Below are positions 46,340 through 56,520 of a DNA stretch of 64,000 nt, piece after piece. The notes beneath the pieces are model-generated. The model made no database searches and was not told the origin of the DNA. It was given only the letters and a program-made list of their open reading frames with translations. Within the stretch, counting starts at the first letter, position 1. Each line of letters begins with the position of its first letter. Source of the DNA: Ailurus styani (taxonomy: Eukaryota; Chordata; Mammalia; Carnivora; Ailuridae); assembly GCA_002007465.1 (NCBI GenBank), contig LNAC01000018.1:6343936-6407935 (forward strand), in the 5' to 3' direction. The translations under genes and the position numbers were made by a program.

Positions 46340-47700
46340 TAATTCAATTCAAAAACATTAAGTGGGGCCAAGCTAGTAGGCTTTCATGGCAGCAGGATTT
46401 GGGAGGTGGGTAGCATAGTGGTCCAGATTGGGAGTATCAGCCAGACTGGAGTGAAGGAAACTTTTTGTCTGGAGTGACCTCGTATAGGGTATTGAAGTCC
46501 AGCTCATGGAGGAAATGTCCACATAGCTCAGCACTAGGGATCAGGGCCATGCAGGGTGTAGAGGGCTTCTATCACGAGTGTTCACCGAGAGGACCTAGGA
46601 GCGGTGATGCTTTAGGTAGCAATAAGCACAACTAGTGCCAAGATCCTTTCTTCTACATACCATTCTTTACTAAAAGGGAACCCTGATCTTACAGAAATGG
46701 CTGATTTCAGGGTTAAGTATGAGATGAGCCTGGAGTAGCTTGTGCCAGAAAGTGATAAAGTGCTCAGAGAATGATGGGTACATGCCTCAAGGATATAGAA
46801 ACCAGATTGAAGGGGCTTCCACTAGCCAGATCTGGTACATCTGGAGCATCAAAATAAAAAATCATAATTATAGTGTCATATAATAACCCATGAATACAGT
46901 GATGGAGAAAGGAGACTGATAAATCTGAAAGCAGTGATAGAATTAGAAAATCGTCATTTGTCAGCCATCATCATCATAATAATTAATTCAGCCAATAAAC
47001 ATTAATAAATGCTAGTGAATCTAACTTTGACGAGGAATGGGATATTTACATATTCTCATAGTTCCTCCCAACAAATATTTATTACAAAGGGGAAAACAAT
47101 AGGAGTACTTTTATGCTGGAGAAACCTGGCAGATACCAGCTTAACTCAAGTGATCAAAGTTAGCAACACCAGTAATGGGACAAGTGGAAATCATGTACCA
47201 TTTAATAGAATGCAATGAGTAGAAGGCAGCATCAGTTTTGTGGTACTTCTGCAAAAAAGCACAACCTGAATCTAATCATGAGACATCAGACAAACCCAAA
47301 TTGAGCAACTTCCCATCATATAACTGGTCTGTAATCTTCAAAGTATTAAGTAATTGAAGGAGATGGAAGAGATAAGAAAACTAAATGCAAGGATGATCCT
47401 GGATTGTATCCTTTGCTGTAGAGAATATTGTCAGGACTTCTGGTGCAACTAGAATAGGGTCTGGATTAGATGTTGACATTGTTAATTTCCTTACCTTGAT
47501 GGTGTGTTATGCAGAACAGTGTCCTTACTTGTAGGAGTTGATATGTTAGAGTATTCAGGGGAGTTGAAGCATCATGTCTGCTACTTAATCTTCAGTGGGT
47601 CAGAGATGAGAGAATTCTTTTATACTATGCTTGCAAATTTTTGTTAGGTTTGAAAATTTTTTAAGTAAGAAAGTATTTCAAAATAAAATATTTAAAAATT
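46340..47700 (+). mobile_element. L1 3' region, L1M type, forward
   Basis: 'gccagaaagtgataaagtgctcagagaatgatggg' and 'agatcaaagttagcaacaccag', 'agacaaacccaaattgag' and 'tttcaaaataaaatat' end are typical of an older L1 3' UTR. No coding capacity. Confidence 0.6.
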
Positions 47701-47787
47701 TTTTAACAGCTTTATTTTGTGTTAGCTTTATGAAAAACCTTAAAAAGCTGTAACTTAGTCATATTAGCTATAATTTAATCACAGGTT

Positions 47788-47849
47788 AATCATGACCTGA
47801 TCAGAAATCAATAATTGGACGCTTAATGGGCTGAGCCACCCAGGTGCCC
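47788..47849 (-). mobile_element. CAN-SINE head fragment, reverse
   Basis: Only the tRNA-head side remains: atcatgacctgatc ... gggctgagccacccaggtgc. Lies just upstream of exon 19. Confidence 0.75.
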
Positions 47850-47980
47850 TACAAATTCTTAATAGAAAAAAATTTCATTAGATTTATACAGTATTAAGAA
47901 ATTGGGGACTTACAGTGTAAAACACTTTTTACTCACGGTATATAGTGATACAGGCTTTTATTCTCTTTCTTTTGTCTCAG

Positions 47981-48097
47981 CCTTGTCAGACCCCAGCAGT
48001 AGACTTTCAACTTCACCTCCTCCTCCAGCAATTGCAGTACCCTTGCTGGAAATGGGGTTCTCTCTCCGGCAGATTGCCAAAGCCATGGAAGCCACAG
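47981..48097 (+). CDS. HERC1: HERC1 exon 19 (start of UBA domain)
   Basis: Acceptor tttgtctcag|cct, donor cag|gtagga. Starts with Ser/Pro linker ending T-S-P-P-P-P-A, then L-L-E-M-G-F-S-L-R-Q-I-A-K-A-M-E-A-T-G. The M-G-F loop and following helix are the signature of helices 1-2 of a ubiquitin-associated (UBA) domain, which usually binds ubiquitin through this loop. Confidence 0.96.
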
Positions 48098-48484
48098 GTA
48101 GGATACGTTTTTACATATCTGTATATGTGGATATGAGAAGCCTGGTATTATTGAGGGTGATATATTTTTTAAGAGACCGTGAAATTTTTTAACACCCAAT
48201 TTAGTTATAGTGGCATCATAGCAGACACTGCTTAACTGATACCATGAATAACTAATTGTGTTGCCCCGAATCAGTATCATATTTTTTCTTTTTTTTTTTT
48301 AAGATTTTATTTATTTATTTGACAGAGAGAGACACAGCGAGAGAGAGAACACAAGCAGAGGGCATAGGAGAGGAAGAAGCAGGCTTCCCGCTGAGCAGGG
48401 AGCCCAATGCAGGACTCAATCCCAGGACCCTGGGATCATGACCCAAGCCAAAGGCAGACATACTTTTCTTTTTCAACTTTTCAG
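48098..48484 (+). other. HERC1: HERC1 intron 19 (SINE beside acceptor)
   Basis: About 390 bp, nearly half of it the reverse CAN-SINE 48289-48461, which ends 24 bp before exon 20. Confidence 0.78.
48289..48461 (-). mobile_element. CAN-SINE, reverse, 5'-truncated, beside exon 20
   Basis: Runs from the T-rich tail through GA-rich region to 'ccaaaggcagac'. It then stops before the usual CTGAGCCACCCAGG head. The flanking 'catattttttctttt' / 'catacttttcttttt' may be a target duplication. The remaining 'atacttttctttttcaacttttcag' serves as the polypyrimidine tract of exon 20. Confidence 0.88.
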
Positions 48485-48716
48485 GTGCTCGAGGAGAGGC
48501 TGATGCCCAAAACATCACTGTCCTTGCCATGTGGATGATAGAGCACCCTGGGCATGAGGATGAGGAGGAGCCCCAGTCGGGCAGCACAGCAGACTCAAGG
48601 CACGGAGCAGCAGTCCTAGGCAGTGGGGGGAAGTCAAATGACCCCTGTTATTTGCAGTCACCAGGAGACATCCCATCAGCTGATGCTGCTGAAATGGAAG
48701 AAGGCTTTAGTGAAAG
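48485..48716 (+). CDS. HERC1: HERC1 exon 20 (end of UBA domain, acidic linker)
   Basis: Acceptor caacttttcag|gtg, donor aag|gtgaga. Encodes UBA helix 3 (ITVLAMWMIEHPG), then an acidic D-E-E-E-P stretch and a Ser/Gly linker. The acceptor lies about 24 bp downstream of a CAN-SINE (48289-48461), so the polypyrimidine tract is native but the branch point may be SINE-derived. Confidence 0.96.
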
Positions 48717-49099
48717 GTGAGATTCCAATTTCCATATTTCTGTTTTATGTGGTTTAAATGATACTTCCAAGTGCCCCATTTATTCCCCTTTATAGATGCT
48801 TCTAATGGTGTGTAAAGTTGATAACTAGTGATAGAAGGTGGATATTTCAGTTACAAGTTTATGTTGCTGTGAAGGGTAAAAATGACATCACAAGTTTTGA
48901 TTTGAACAGATGTTTTCATGGAAAAGAGGAAATAATTTTTATACAAAATTAAGCTGAAAAGAGGAAACTGAAAAAAACTTTTTTCTGAAACAAAATAAGC
49001 ATTCTGATAAAATAATTTTATCTCCTATAAGTGATATAGAATGTTCATTTTAATATTGGAAATTGACTTAATGCATATAGAAGTGGACTTTTCAATCTT

Positions 49100-49400
49100 T
49101 TTTTTTTTTAAGAATTTTTATTTATTTATTTGACAGAGAGAGAGAGAGAGAGATCACAAGTAGGCAGAGAGGCAGGCAGAGACTNNNNNNNNNNNNNNNN
49201 NNNNNNNNNNNNNNNNNNNNNNNNNNNNNNNNNNNNNNNNNNNNNNNNNNNNNNNNNNNNNNNNNNNNNNNNNNNNNNNNNNNNNNNNNNNNNNCTCTCC
49301 ACTGAGCAGAGAGCCCGATGTGGGGCTTGATCCTAGGACCCTGAGATCATGACCTGAGCTGAAGGCAGAGGCTTAACCCACTGAGCCACCCAGGTGCCTC
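49100..49400 (-). mobile_element. CAN-SINE, reverse, containing the assembly gap
   Basis: Tail part 49108-49184, then 110 N (49185-49294), then 'ctctccactgagcagagagcc' to CCAGGTGCCTC. Duplication tggacttttcaatctt (49084-49099) versus tggacttttaaatctt (49401-49416). Confidence 0.9.
49185..49294. other. Assembly gap (110 N)
   Basis: Run of N inside a reverse CAN-SINE. Intact copies have only about 20-30 bp between the corresponding flanks, so the gap length is probably a placeholder or the GA region is expanded. Confidence 0.97.
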
Positions 49401-49843
49401 TGGACTTTTAAATCTTAATATAGCTTTATATCTTCATCTCTTCTTTAGTTTTTAATATCTAGTACAATACACCATTTTTTTAATTATAAAAAGATAATGT
49501 GATAATGCATAGCCTGAGATGAGATGTAATAAAATATACTTTTTCCTAAAATCTTCCTGCATTAGTACTTCTTATGACTTTAAGTCTTCATTTCTCTTTG
49601 TAGCTCATGAAATCCTTTGGTTAACAAGGCTTGTGTCTTCTGTAATATGCAGATTTTTTCTTACAAGCTTAATGGATATTTTCATAACTTATTTTGAAAT
49701 ATGTTTCTCATAGGCAAGGAATCTCAGTCATTTCAAAATTTACATATTTAATCATTTAGAACTTAGTTAAGACCATTGATCTCATTTGGATTTGAACATG
49801 GATTAAGCATCATTTCCTTATTGGCATAATTCAAAATTAGATA

Positions 49844-49959
49844 GGGGCGCCTGGCTGGCTTAATCAGTGGAGCATGCAGCTCTTGATGTTGGGGTCATGA
49901 GTTCAAGTTTTATGTTGGGCATACAGCCTACTTAAAAAATAAATAAAATTAAAAAAAAT
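49844..49959 (+). mobile_element. Short CAN-SINE relative, forward
   Basis: Head ggggcgcctggctggc, ending cagcctacttaaaaaataaat; lacks the CT tract, like the copy at 26974. Confidence 0.8.
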
Positions 49960-50166
49960 AGATAAAATTACTGCTTAGGGCAATATGACATATTTATAAT
50001 TTAGGAACTTTACCAAGAACAAGATATGTTTCACTTTTATTGTAAATATATTTTATTCTTGGTACTGTTTGGAGGAAACCGCAATACCAAAAGTGAGCTT
50101 GTGCCTCTGCTTTCCATTTATGGTGGTTCTTAAAAATTTATGTTGCTTTCTAATTTGCACTTGTAG

Positions 50167-50291
50167 CCCTGATAATCTGGACCATACAGAGAATGCAGCT
50201 TCTGGAAGTGGACCACCAGCTAGGGGTCGCTCAGCAGTAACAAGAAGGCACAAGTTTGATTTAGCTGCTCGCACATTGCTAGCACGAGCAG
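50167..50291 (+). CDS. HERC1: HERC1 exon 21
   Basis: Acceptor cttgtag|ccc, donor gcag|gtaatt. Encodes w1411-w1452: Asn/Ser/Gly linker followed by a basic helix (RSAVTRRHKFDLAARTLLAR). No known domain. Phase 2 in, phase 1 out. Confidence 0.94.
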
Positions 50292-51279
50292 GTAATTAAT
50301 ATGTTTCACATCTTCTGTTGGTAAAAGTCATATAGTTTATTTATATTTTAAAGTCAGTGTGAAAGCAACATTAAAGAAGATTTAAACTGATGATACTAAG
50401 TACTCAGTTTCTCCATATTAACAGAGTAGCTATTTGCATTTTACTATCTATTTACATAATTTTGCATTGAAATCAGAGCATACATTCATAGATTTATTTT
50501 TAAGCTTCCTCTGGGTACAAAAGTCTATACTGGTTACTTATAGATCCTGAGAGTTTTCATAAATGTGCTCTCTGCCGTCAAGCACTTTATACTTTAAGAA
50601 GTGAAGATGCATGTTTAAAATTTAACATTAATAGTGAGAAAGAACTGAAAAGAGCACTGTGCCAAAGTAGGCACTCACTTTTCTGATGTACTCTGGGCCT
50701 TAGGGCTAAACTGCTAGGTAAGGCCTTAGATAAAATAAATTCCATTATTACTTTAGTAAAATACTTTCAGGATTGTGCTCTAGACATGTCAAGTAATTTT
50801 TATAGGGGAACATATTTTCCAAACTAAAAACTAGGATATGTGATTTGTTAAAATAGCATTTGATCTTTGAGCTATTAAAACATAAATAATTTTTCAGGAA
50901 TTTATGATAACAGAGAAGTTGAGACTGAGCTAGAAAATACAGGATGTGTAATTAATATATAGTGAAAGGGACTGATTAAAAAAAAACCTAAAAGAATAAT
51001 GGCCCATATTTATTGAGTATTTTTCTTTATTGCATTATGAAGTATTTTACATGGATTATTTTATTTAAACCTATTAACAGCCCTGTGAGTTAGGAGTGTC
51101 ATTACTCAATTTTACAGAAGAGGAAAAACATGTGATTGATAAAATTTTATGTTTATGGTCTGGAATCCAGTATATTAGCTGAGCTAGGATCTTACCTGCA
51201 TGTATGGCAGTTAAGAACTGGCGAAATATCAGAATTACTTTATACATGCAAATAAAATACCTTTTTTTTTTGTTCTGAG
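50292..51279 (+). other. HERC1: HERC1 intron 21 (MIR)
   Basis: A MIR relic at about 50995-51200, otherwise unremarkable. Confidence 0.68.
50995..51200 (+). mobile_element. MIR, forward
   Basis: 'tatttattgagtatttt', 'taaacctattaacagccctg' and 'tgtgagttaggagtg' match a weak MIR. Confidence 0.55.
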
Positions 51280-51500
51280 CGGGGTTATACCGCTCTGTGC
51301 AGGCCCACAGGAATCAAAGTCGGAGAGAAGGAATATCTTTGCAGCAAGACCCAGGGGCGCTGTATGACTTTAATTTAGATGAGGAATTGGAAATTGATCT
51401 TGATGATGAAGCGATGGAAGCTATGTTTGGACAAGACCTGACCAGTGACAATGATATTCTGGGAATGTGGATCCCAGAGGTACTGGATTGGCCTACCTGG
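51280..51500 (+). CDS. HERC1: HERC1 exon 22 (acidic module)
   Basis: Frame needs an unusual GAG acceptor (tgttctgag|cgg); the more typical CAG 23 nt downstream would shift the frame. Donor ctgg|gtgtgt. After a basic start (QAHRNQSRREG) comes a strongly acidic run Y-D-F-N-L-D-E-E-L-E-I-D-L-D-D-E-A-M-E-A. Then a Trp-rich end (MWIPEVLDWPTW) abuts the zinc-finger-like module of exon 23. Confidence 0.93.
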
Positions 51501-52437
51501 GTGTGTGTGATTGCAGCGGGGGCTGCTCTGACTTATTTTCCTGCCCTCCTGTTCATATAGCTTACTAACAACAGCCTTGCCTAGAGTTGTTACACTCTGA
51601 AAAGTCTTATTTCTCATCCTAAAGTTTGGGGCTCTAATGCTTGATGTTACTCTGATACCAACAAACTAATAAAAAAGTCTCTCTTGCTTTCTTTGTGTGA
51701 TTTCTCTCCCCAGATTAGATGAATAAAGCCATATAATGGCAATATTTGCTTATAATATCAAAGATAGATTACAAAATAGGCGTCAGGTCCTAATCAGCTC
51801 TGCTGGGTATAGAACATGGCTGCTGTGCTCACCTTGCTATCTGAATGCATGCTCTTCTCCTTCATAGGTTCCATTTAATCACTATAATGCCTCATTCTAA
51901 CAACCAGTGCCCCCTAGGTCTTGTAACTACCTCCATCCAGGGCCAGGGTACCTGGTGGGTTTGTATGTTTTCATTGTTAGGCATTATGCTTTTGTAGCAG
52001 GGAGACTGAAAACTTCACAGGTTTAAGTCCTATAGAAAAGAGCATCTACTGTATTAAGTTAATAAGATAAGTGAATCCAAATGACTTTTTAGAAATTCAG
52101 ATAAAAGATATGCATGTTATGGCCAGATCAAAAGTAACTTTATTAGGATTTTTTAAAAAATCATTTGAGATAGGGCTAATTGTCACTTTTATTAGATCCT
52201 CTCAGTAGGATAGTGAGTTACCTTAATTATAACTTAATAGATTGAGAAAGGGCAAAGCACAGCTTCAGATCGTGAGATCTAAATTCTGATTTGAAAGAAA
52301 TTTGTTATGTAACATTAATGTATATCCTGCAAATACTCCGGCATATGTAAACAAAGTCATTAGTATATAAATATGTATCTTCCTCTTCTTAATTTTATGT
52401 TAAATTGACTAATAATTTGATATGAAATTTTGTGCAG
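51501..52437 (+). other. HERC1: HERC1 intron 22
   Basis: About 940 bp. Nothing recognised. Confidence 0.7.
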
Positions 52438-52706
52438 CATGTTTGTGAGTCTGAAGACAGGGAAGAAGTGGTGGTGTGTGAACTGTGTGAATGCAGCGTC
52501 GTCAGTTTCAATCAGCACATGAAGAGAAATCACCCTGGCTGTGGGCGTAGTGCAAACCGCCAGGGCTACCGCAGCAATGGCTCCTATGTGGATGGCTGGT
52601 TTGGTGGTGAATGTGGGAGTGGAAATCCATACTACCTGCTCTGTGGCAGCTGCAGGGAGAAGTACTTAGCCCTGAAGACCAAATCCAAGACAACAAGTTC
52701 TGAAAG
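52438..52706 (+). CDS. HERC1: HERC1 exon 23 (Cys/His zinc-finger-like module)
   Basis: Acceptor tttgtgcag|cat, donor aag|gtacct. Encodes w1527-w1615. It shows C-E-L-C at w1540/w1543 and H at w1553 and w1558, spacing C-x2-C-x9-H-x4-H. A C-G-R-S Gly/Asn-rich loop follows, then a second pair C-G-S-C with C-G-S-G before it. This is consistent with one or two zinc-binding knuckles. Zinc binding is inferred; the role is unknown to me, possibly substrate or partner binding near UBA. Confidence 0.95.
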
Positions 52707-53454
52707 GTACCTTGAAATTGTATAGATATCCAAATCCTCTGAATGAAGAGTATAAAGTATCTCTCATCAAGACATGGGAATTACAGCTTTTTTTAATGTG
52801 AGGAGTTTCCCTAAGTCCCATGATTGCTGAATTGGGGGCTGGAAGGGTGGAAGAAGTTGAGGAATTCATGTTTTGCCAGAGCTGGGAGCCTGTAGCTTAG
52901 AAACAGTGGCATGGCAGCAGATTCTTCATTGGAGTTGGAGTCTGTTAACCTTTGACTTGTTGGCAAGTTCTGGGCAGGACTCTTGCCTTAACCTTTAGGA
53001 CCTTATGGTCAGTTTTTCTCATTGATGTTTTTTACCCTGTTTTTGACCTCTTAATTAAGATCTTTTTATTGATGAAAAAATAGAGTTTAGATTAAATGAA
53101 CTTCCATGAAAACATTACTTCTTTTTATCCTTGAGTAGCAGTTCATATGTAGTGAGTAGGGTTTTTGCCCTTATTGTCAACGATTAAAGTCTTTACGGCG
53201 TTCTAGAATAGGTTTTGATTAAGAGTTGTTGTAGGTGACCCAGAAACTTCCCCAGTACTTTGGTAAAATAGTTATTAATTTTTGTAAGCCTGCATGTACC
53301 TACATACCGTAGTTTTTATTAGCACATAACATGAAACACTTTTATTTTATGTTGCTTTATTAATGACCTTTTAAAATATTCTAATGCCTTAATTTGCATT
53401 TTTGGATACTAACTGTTTTGTATAAAAATACAATGTTCTTCATGTTTGGTGCAG
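52707..53454 (+). other. HERC1: HERC1 intron 23
   Basis: About 750 bp. Nothing recognised. Confidence 0.7.
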
Positions 53455-53507
53455 GTACAAGGGACAAGCTCCAGATCTAATTGGCAAGCAGGACAGTGTG
53501 TATGAAG
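53455..53507 (+). CDS. HERC1: HERC1 exon 24 (53 bp)
   Basis: Acceptor tttggtgcag|gta, donor gaag|gtagtt. Encodes YKGQAPDLIGKQDSVYE flanked by split codons. Short polar linker between the zinc-finger-like module and the acidic exon 25. Too short to appear as a separate open frame, but it is the only piece that joins exons 23 and 25 in frame. Confidence 0.92.
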
Positions 53508-54173
53508 GTAGTTATTTTGAGAGCTTCTTTATTTTACATGTTCATAAATTTTTATATATGCCTTCTGCTTAACATCTGTTACTAAAATTTACCTTTTTGT
53601 GTATGTGTTTGTATTTAGGTACATGTTAACTCAAAACTTTCTCTAAAAAACTCAAGGCAGTTTGAAAGCAACAGCCCTAGTTCTTAAAACCAAAGGAAAA
53701 GGACCTGGATTCAAATACTAGCTTGACCATAGAATATTAATTTCTGTATGGCATATTTTTTTTTCAGATGTTTTCTCTGATTGAGAAAAGTAAAAAAAAA
53801 TTGAAGAGAGCATGAATTTCTCTGGAGCATTCATTTCCTTGAAATAACTAATTGTCTAATGATTATGGACAGGGTTAAGAAGTCTGTTGACCCATGACAA
53901 TAACTTTTATTAGTTGAAACCTCCATTACCAGCTGTAACATTTGCTATTGCTTTAAGTGGGTTTGACTGCTCTGACTCCTTTTCCCTTAGACTCTCACTA
54001 TGCCTCAGGAGTGCAGTTTGGCTGGGTCACCAGGAGACAGTACCATAGTTCATTTTGTGGGCCCTGGGCTCTCCGTCCATCTGCATTTTAGACACACCTC
54101 ACAATAACCATTGCCAGTAGAGTTATGTCATGTTTATATTCACATATAATACATTTATTTATTTAAATTCCAG
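53508..54173 (+). other. HERC1: HERC1 intron 24
   Basis: About 670 bp, unremarkable. Confidence 0.7.
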
Positions 54174-54374
54174 AAGACTGGGACATGTTGGATGTTGATG
54201 AAGATGAAAAGCTAACGGGTGAAGAAGAATTTGAATTACTTGCTGGACCACTTGGTTTAAATGACCGACGCATTGTACCAGAACCAGTTCAGTTCCCTGA
54301 CAGTGATCCCTTGGGAGCATCGGTAGCAATGGTAACTGCTACCAACAGTATGGAAGAGACTCTGATGCAAATAG
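54174..54374 (+). CDS. HERC1: HERC1 exon 25
   Basis: Acceptor attccag|aag, donor atag|gtaaac. Begins E-D-W-D-M-L-D-V-D-E-D-E-K (acidic), then L-T-G-E-E-E-F-E-L-L-A-G-P-L-G-L-N. Read with exon 24, this is a compact acidic helical stretch. The acceptor is cag-aag, another NAGNAG pair where the second would drop one Glu. Confidence 0.94.
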
Positions 54375-54962
54375 GTAAACTGAAATGCTAATTGGCGTGG
54401 ATTTTATAGAGTCTATATTAATTTGTTTCTTAGGTTAGGTGGTAAATAATAACACAACATTGTTCTACTCCATCAAGTGTCTTTAGTCAGCTGTTTTCAC
54501 ATTTTGAAGGTATCATTTAGTATTTTTAATTTTTTATTTTTATGAAATATTAAAGTGATAAAAGATTATAAAATGTGACCATAATTTTTTTGACATTGTG
54601 ATAAGGGGATCCTGGAACTGACTAAAAAGAGAGGGTATTGGTAACTTTTGCTATCAGGAATACAAAGTAAAGATTAGTATTGATGATTCAGCCCTTTCTC
54701 TTGTACTCAAAGCATATTTTAAAAACTGTATCTTTCTTTTATTTGTTAGTATCAGTAGAAATGATATATGAGCAAAATGAATGAAACCAAAACACTTTAA
54801 GAAACATAGATAATAGATTATTGCCTTAGAAATATTTATTTCTCCCAGGGAATTTTCTGTGTAACTAAGTCAGATGAACAAAACACATTGGTTTGCTGTG
54901 TTTCCTTGCAGAAACCTAGGTAGAATGGGAAAAATTTTCAGTAGTCTGGATATGTTTTTCAG
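54375..54962 (+). other. HERC1: HERC1 intron 25
   Basis: About 590 bp, unremarkable. Confidence 0.7.
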
Positions 54963-55137
54963 GTTGCCATGGGTCTGTAGAAAAGAGTTCCTCTGGAAGA
55001 ATAACACTAGGTGAGCAGGCAGCTGCTTTAGCAAACCCTCACGACCGGGTGGTGGCTTTAAGGAGAGTGACTGCTGCTGCTCAGGTTCTTCTGGCAAGAA
55101 CCATGGTAATGAGAGCTCTGTCTCTTCTCTCAGTCAG
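54963..55137 (+). CDS. HERC1: HERC1 exon 26
   Basis: Acceptor tttttcag|gtt, donor tcag|gtgagt. Encodes w1701-w1758: a Ser/Gly turn then a long helix (VVALRRVTAAAQVLLARTMV, ALSLLSV). Typical of the alpha-solenoid before WD40. Confidence 0.95.
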
Positions 55138-55424
55138 GTGAGTATTATTTTGTGTCAAATGATGCTGTTAGTTTCTAGTATATATTAGACAGGAGTCTGA
55201 TACTGGATGAGATAGAATTTTTAGAACCTCAGATATCTACTGTTGAATGAAAGAAGTTAGATGTAGGTGTCATTTTTATTCATTCAGTCAGTGAACACAT
55301 AGCTCTTATCTGAAATGGGAAACTAAGGCTATCAGGCCATTTGCTGCAAGATAAAAATAAAAGGTTGGATGAATTTTTCTGCAAAATTGACCAACTGTGT
55401 AGCTACTTCAACCTGCAGATTCCA

Positions 55425-55626
55425 GGGCGCCTGGGTGGCTCAGTGGGTTAAAGCCTCTGCCTTCAGCTCAGGTCATGATCTCAGGGTCCTGGGATCAGGG
55501 CCTGCATCAGGCTCTCTGCTCAGCAGGGAGCCTGCTTCCTCCTCTCTCTCTGCCTGCCTCTCTGCCTACTTATGATCTCTCTCTCTCTGTCATATAAATA
55601 AATAAAATCTTAAAAAAAAAAACCAA
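55425..55626 (+). mobile_element. CAN-SINE, forward, young
   Basis: Near-perfect copy with musteloid-type head and tail. Duplication acctgcagattcca at 55411-55424 and 55627-55640. Confidence 0.96.
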
Positions 55627-55841
55627 ACCTGCAGATTCCATCACAGAGATTCCTCCTGCCATGTTCATATTGTGAAATGTTATATAAAAAAGGAAGAGAG
55701 CAAAGAATACCTAAAAGACATCCATTTAAGAAACGGTTAAGCAAAGGTATATAACTGTAAATCAGTGAAGATGGAAGGACCTTGAAATAAAAACTCAAAA
55801 TTTAGAGGAGACTCTGGTATTGGTTCAAGAATAGGTAGTTT

Positions 55842-56042
55842 GGGGCGCCTGGGTGGCTCAGTGGGTTAAAGCCTCTGTCTTCGGCTCAGGTCATGATCTC
55901 AGGGTCCTGGGATCGAGGCCTACATTGGGCTCTCTGCTCAGCACGGAGCCTGCTTCTCCCTCTCTCTCTGCCTGCCTGCCTACTTGTGATCTCTCTCTCT
56001 GTGTCAAATAAATAAATAAATAAATAAAACCTTTAAAAAAAG
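55842..56042 (+). mobile_element. CAN-SINE, forward, young
   Basis: Head ggcgcctgggtggctcagtg, musteloid-type body, AATAAA tail. Duplication taggtagtttgg at 55832 and 56043. Confidence 0.95.
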
Positions 56043-56330
56043 TAGGTAGTTTGGAGAGAGGAAGAGCAGAGAGTTTAGATACTAACCCACACATGTAGAT
56101 AAACACATGATTTATGGTTTGATTTATGACTGTGTTTACACTGCAGAACAATGAGGAATTGATGTCTTTTCAATAGCTTGGGCAAGGTCAGATGGTTTAT
56201 TCACATAGGAAAAAGTGAAGTCTTGGCTCCAACCACACACTAAATAAAACAAATATTTCCAAGTGGCCCTTAGACCTAAATGCGAAAGATAAACCACTAA
56301 TGTTTTTACAAGTAGGAAGAATTGATTCTT

Positions 56331-56520
56331 TTTTTTTTTTTTTAAGATTTTATTTATTTGACAGAGAGAGACAGCAAGAGAGGAAATACAAGGGAATGGG
56401 AGAGGGAGAAGCAGACTTCCTGCTGAGCAGGGACCCTGATGAGGGGCTCGATCTCAGGACCCTGGGATCGTGACCCAAGCCGAAGGCAGATGCCTATGAC
56501 TGAGTCACCCAGGTGCCCCA
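56331..56520 (-). mobile_element. CAN-SINE, reverse, nested in L1
   Basis: Perfect 15 bp duplication gaagaattgattctt at 56316-56330 and 56521-56535. Splits the L1 at 56170-57560. Confidence 0.95.

Larger units (their letters stand above)
41848..47980 (+). other. HERC1: HERC1 intron 18 (reverse-strand L1 with nested repeats, second L1)
   Basis: Filled by a reverse-strand L1 (about 41950-46240), interrupted by a (CTT)n run, two SINEs and a Tigger-like relic. A second plus-strand L1 3' region (about 46340-47700) and a SINE fragment (47788-47849) follow. Confidence 0.72.
48717..50166 (+). other. HERC1: HERC1 intron 20 (SINE with assembly gap)
   Basis: Reverse SINE 49100-49400 containing 110 N, and a short forward SINE 49844-49959. 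The rest is AT-rich and unrecognised. Confidence 0.75.

Noticed and set aside
51501..51560. Intron 22 read-through adding a hydrophobic tail (VCVIAAGAALTYF)
   Set aside because: Frame stays open for 19 residues only by chance; the donor and the continuing frame in exon 23 show this is intron.
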